DNA of 14,763 bases from Verrucomicrobiota bacterium (GTDB lineage Bacteria; Verrucomicrobiota; Verrucomicrobiia; Limisphaerales; UBA1096), in assembly GCA_030747575.1 (NCBI GenBank), contig JASLKI010000033.1:1-14763 (forward strand), in the 5' to 3' direction. This document shows positions 14,372 to 14,763 of this stretch, piece by piece (positions within the stretch are counted from its first letter, which is position 1; each line of letters starts with the position of its first letter). Below the pieces are notes generated by a model. It ran no database searches and had not been told where the DNA came from. It was given only the letters and a program-made list of their open reading frames with translations. The position numbers were made by a program, and so were the translations under genes.

Positions 14372-14763
14372 TCAACGTTTCTCAATCCGATAAAGGTGGG
14401 TTTTTGTACGGAGAATCCACGCGGCGCCATGCACGGCGGGAGAAGCCATGAAGCCGCTGTCGAGTTGGCTTTCGGCAAGAATCTCAAACTTGCGCCTGGC
14501 CGCGACCGCAGTGGTTTTACCCTCCTCGCTGAAGAAGAAAATCCGTTTGCCATCAGTCACCGGCGATGCCGAATAGTTCCCTTCCACGCGCTCGCTCCAT
14601 GTGATTTCGCCGGACTTGGCCTCGATGCACGACGCTATGCCGCCATCGTCGATCATGAAAATATGTTCGCCGATCAACAACACAGACGGTTTGTTGGAGA
14701 CACTGCGTTTAGTGCGCCATTTAATGCTGGTCTTAGTCGAATCGCCACTGCCGCCTGGGTCGA
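14372..14763 (-). CDS. PQQ-like beta-propeller repeat protein, C-terminal part (N-terminus beyond window)
   Basis: The frame is open from the window edge to TGA at 14372-14374, giving about 129 residues of the C-terminus. Seen: beta-propeller blades of the PQQ/WD-like type, with WRTKRSVSNKPSVLLIGEHI, then GGIASCIEAKSGEITWSERV (the A.tG...W blade signature), GNYSASPVTDGKRIFFFSEE, and the terminal SGFMASPAVHGAAWILRTKT followed by HLYRIEKR. This pattern is typical of the secreted or periplasmic PQQ-binding-like proteins common in Verrucomicrobiota and Planctomycetota. These resemble BamB in fold, but their function is mostly unknown. An in-frame TTG at 14683 is an artefact of the open frame, not the real start. 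Convergent with the flavoprotein gene across a 52-base gap. Confidence 0.87.
   Translation of the reverse strand, partial: DPGGSGDSTKTSIKWRTKRSVSNKPSVLLIGEHIFMIDDGGIASCIEAKSGEITWSERVEGNYSASPVTDGKRIFFFSEEGKTTAVAARRKFEILAESQLDSGFMASPAVHGAAWILRTKTHLYRIEKR

Overview
The window is GC-rich, densely coded bacterial chromosome. Eleven complete genes and two edge-truncated genes fill almost all of it, with no rRNA, tRNA, CRISPR array or insertion sequence and no gene-free stretch longer than about 125 bases. The truncated protein at the right end closely resembles the PQQ-like beta-propeller proteins that are abundant in Verrucomicrobiota and Planctomycetota. With the high GC and the general gene style, a PVC-superphylum organism, probably a verrucomicrobiote, is the best guess. 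This rests on recalled family resemblance, not on a search.

Layout: (1) 1-2264, minus strand: an AlgD-type nucleotide-sugar dehydrogenase overlapping by 4 bases a family-4 glycosyltransferase that runs off the left edge. (2) 2265-2387: a divergent intergenic region with an inverted repeat and a small degenerate direct repeat. (3) 2388-3666, plus strand: ruvA (Holliday junction helicase subunit) followed 7 bases later by a DUF374 acyltransferase. (4) 3720-10330, plus strand: a five-gene polysaccharide operon (O-antigen polymerase/ligase-like membrane protein, two GT4 glycosyltransferases, a DUF362 protein, and a PaaK/CapK-type adenylate-forming enzyme). All four junctions are 4-base start/stop overlaps (ATGA or GTGA), and a possible promoter lies almost on top of the first start codon. 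(5) 10377-14319, plus strand: an S41 C-terminal processing protease, tsaD (tRNA t6A synthesis) and a class I flavoprotein disulfide reductase. (6) 14372-14763, minus strand: the C-terminal end of a PQQ-like beta-propeller protein, convergent with the reductase.

The polysaccharide genes on both sides of ruvA probably serve one cell-surface glycan: a uronic-acid sugar donor from the AlgD-like enzyme, sugar transfer by three GT4 enzymes, and polymerisation or ligation by the membrane protein. The DUF362 protein and the adenylate-forming enzyme are the unexplained part. They suggest a non-sugar (carboxylic acid) modification.

The most striking signal is not a gene. The palindrome TTGGCCAA, usually within a longer palindrome up to CCCGCTTGGCCAAGCGGG, occurs 13 times by eye in 14.8 kb. 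It lies in different reading frames of unrelated genes and in three successive intergenic gaps. This looks like a highly iterated palindrome comparable in style to cyanobacterial HIP1, with a different sequence.
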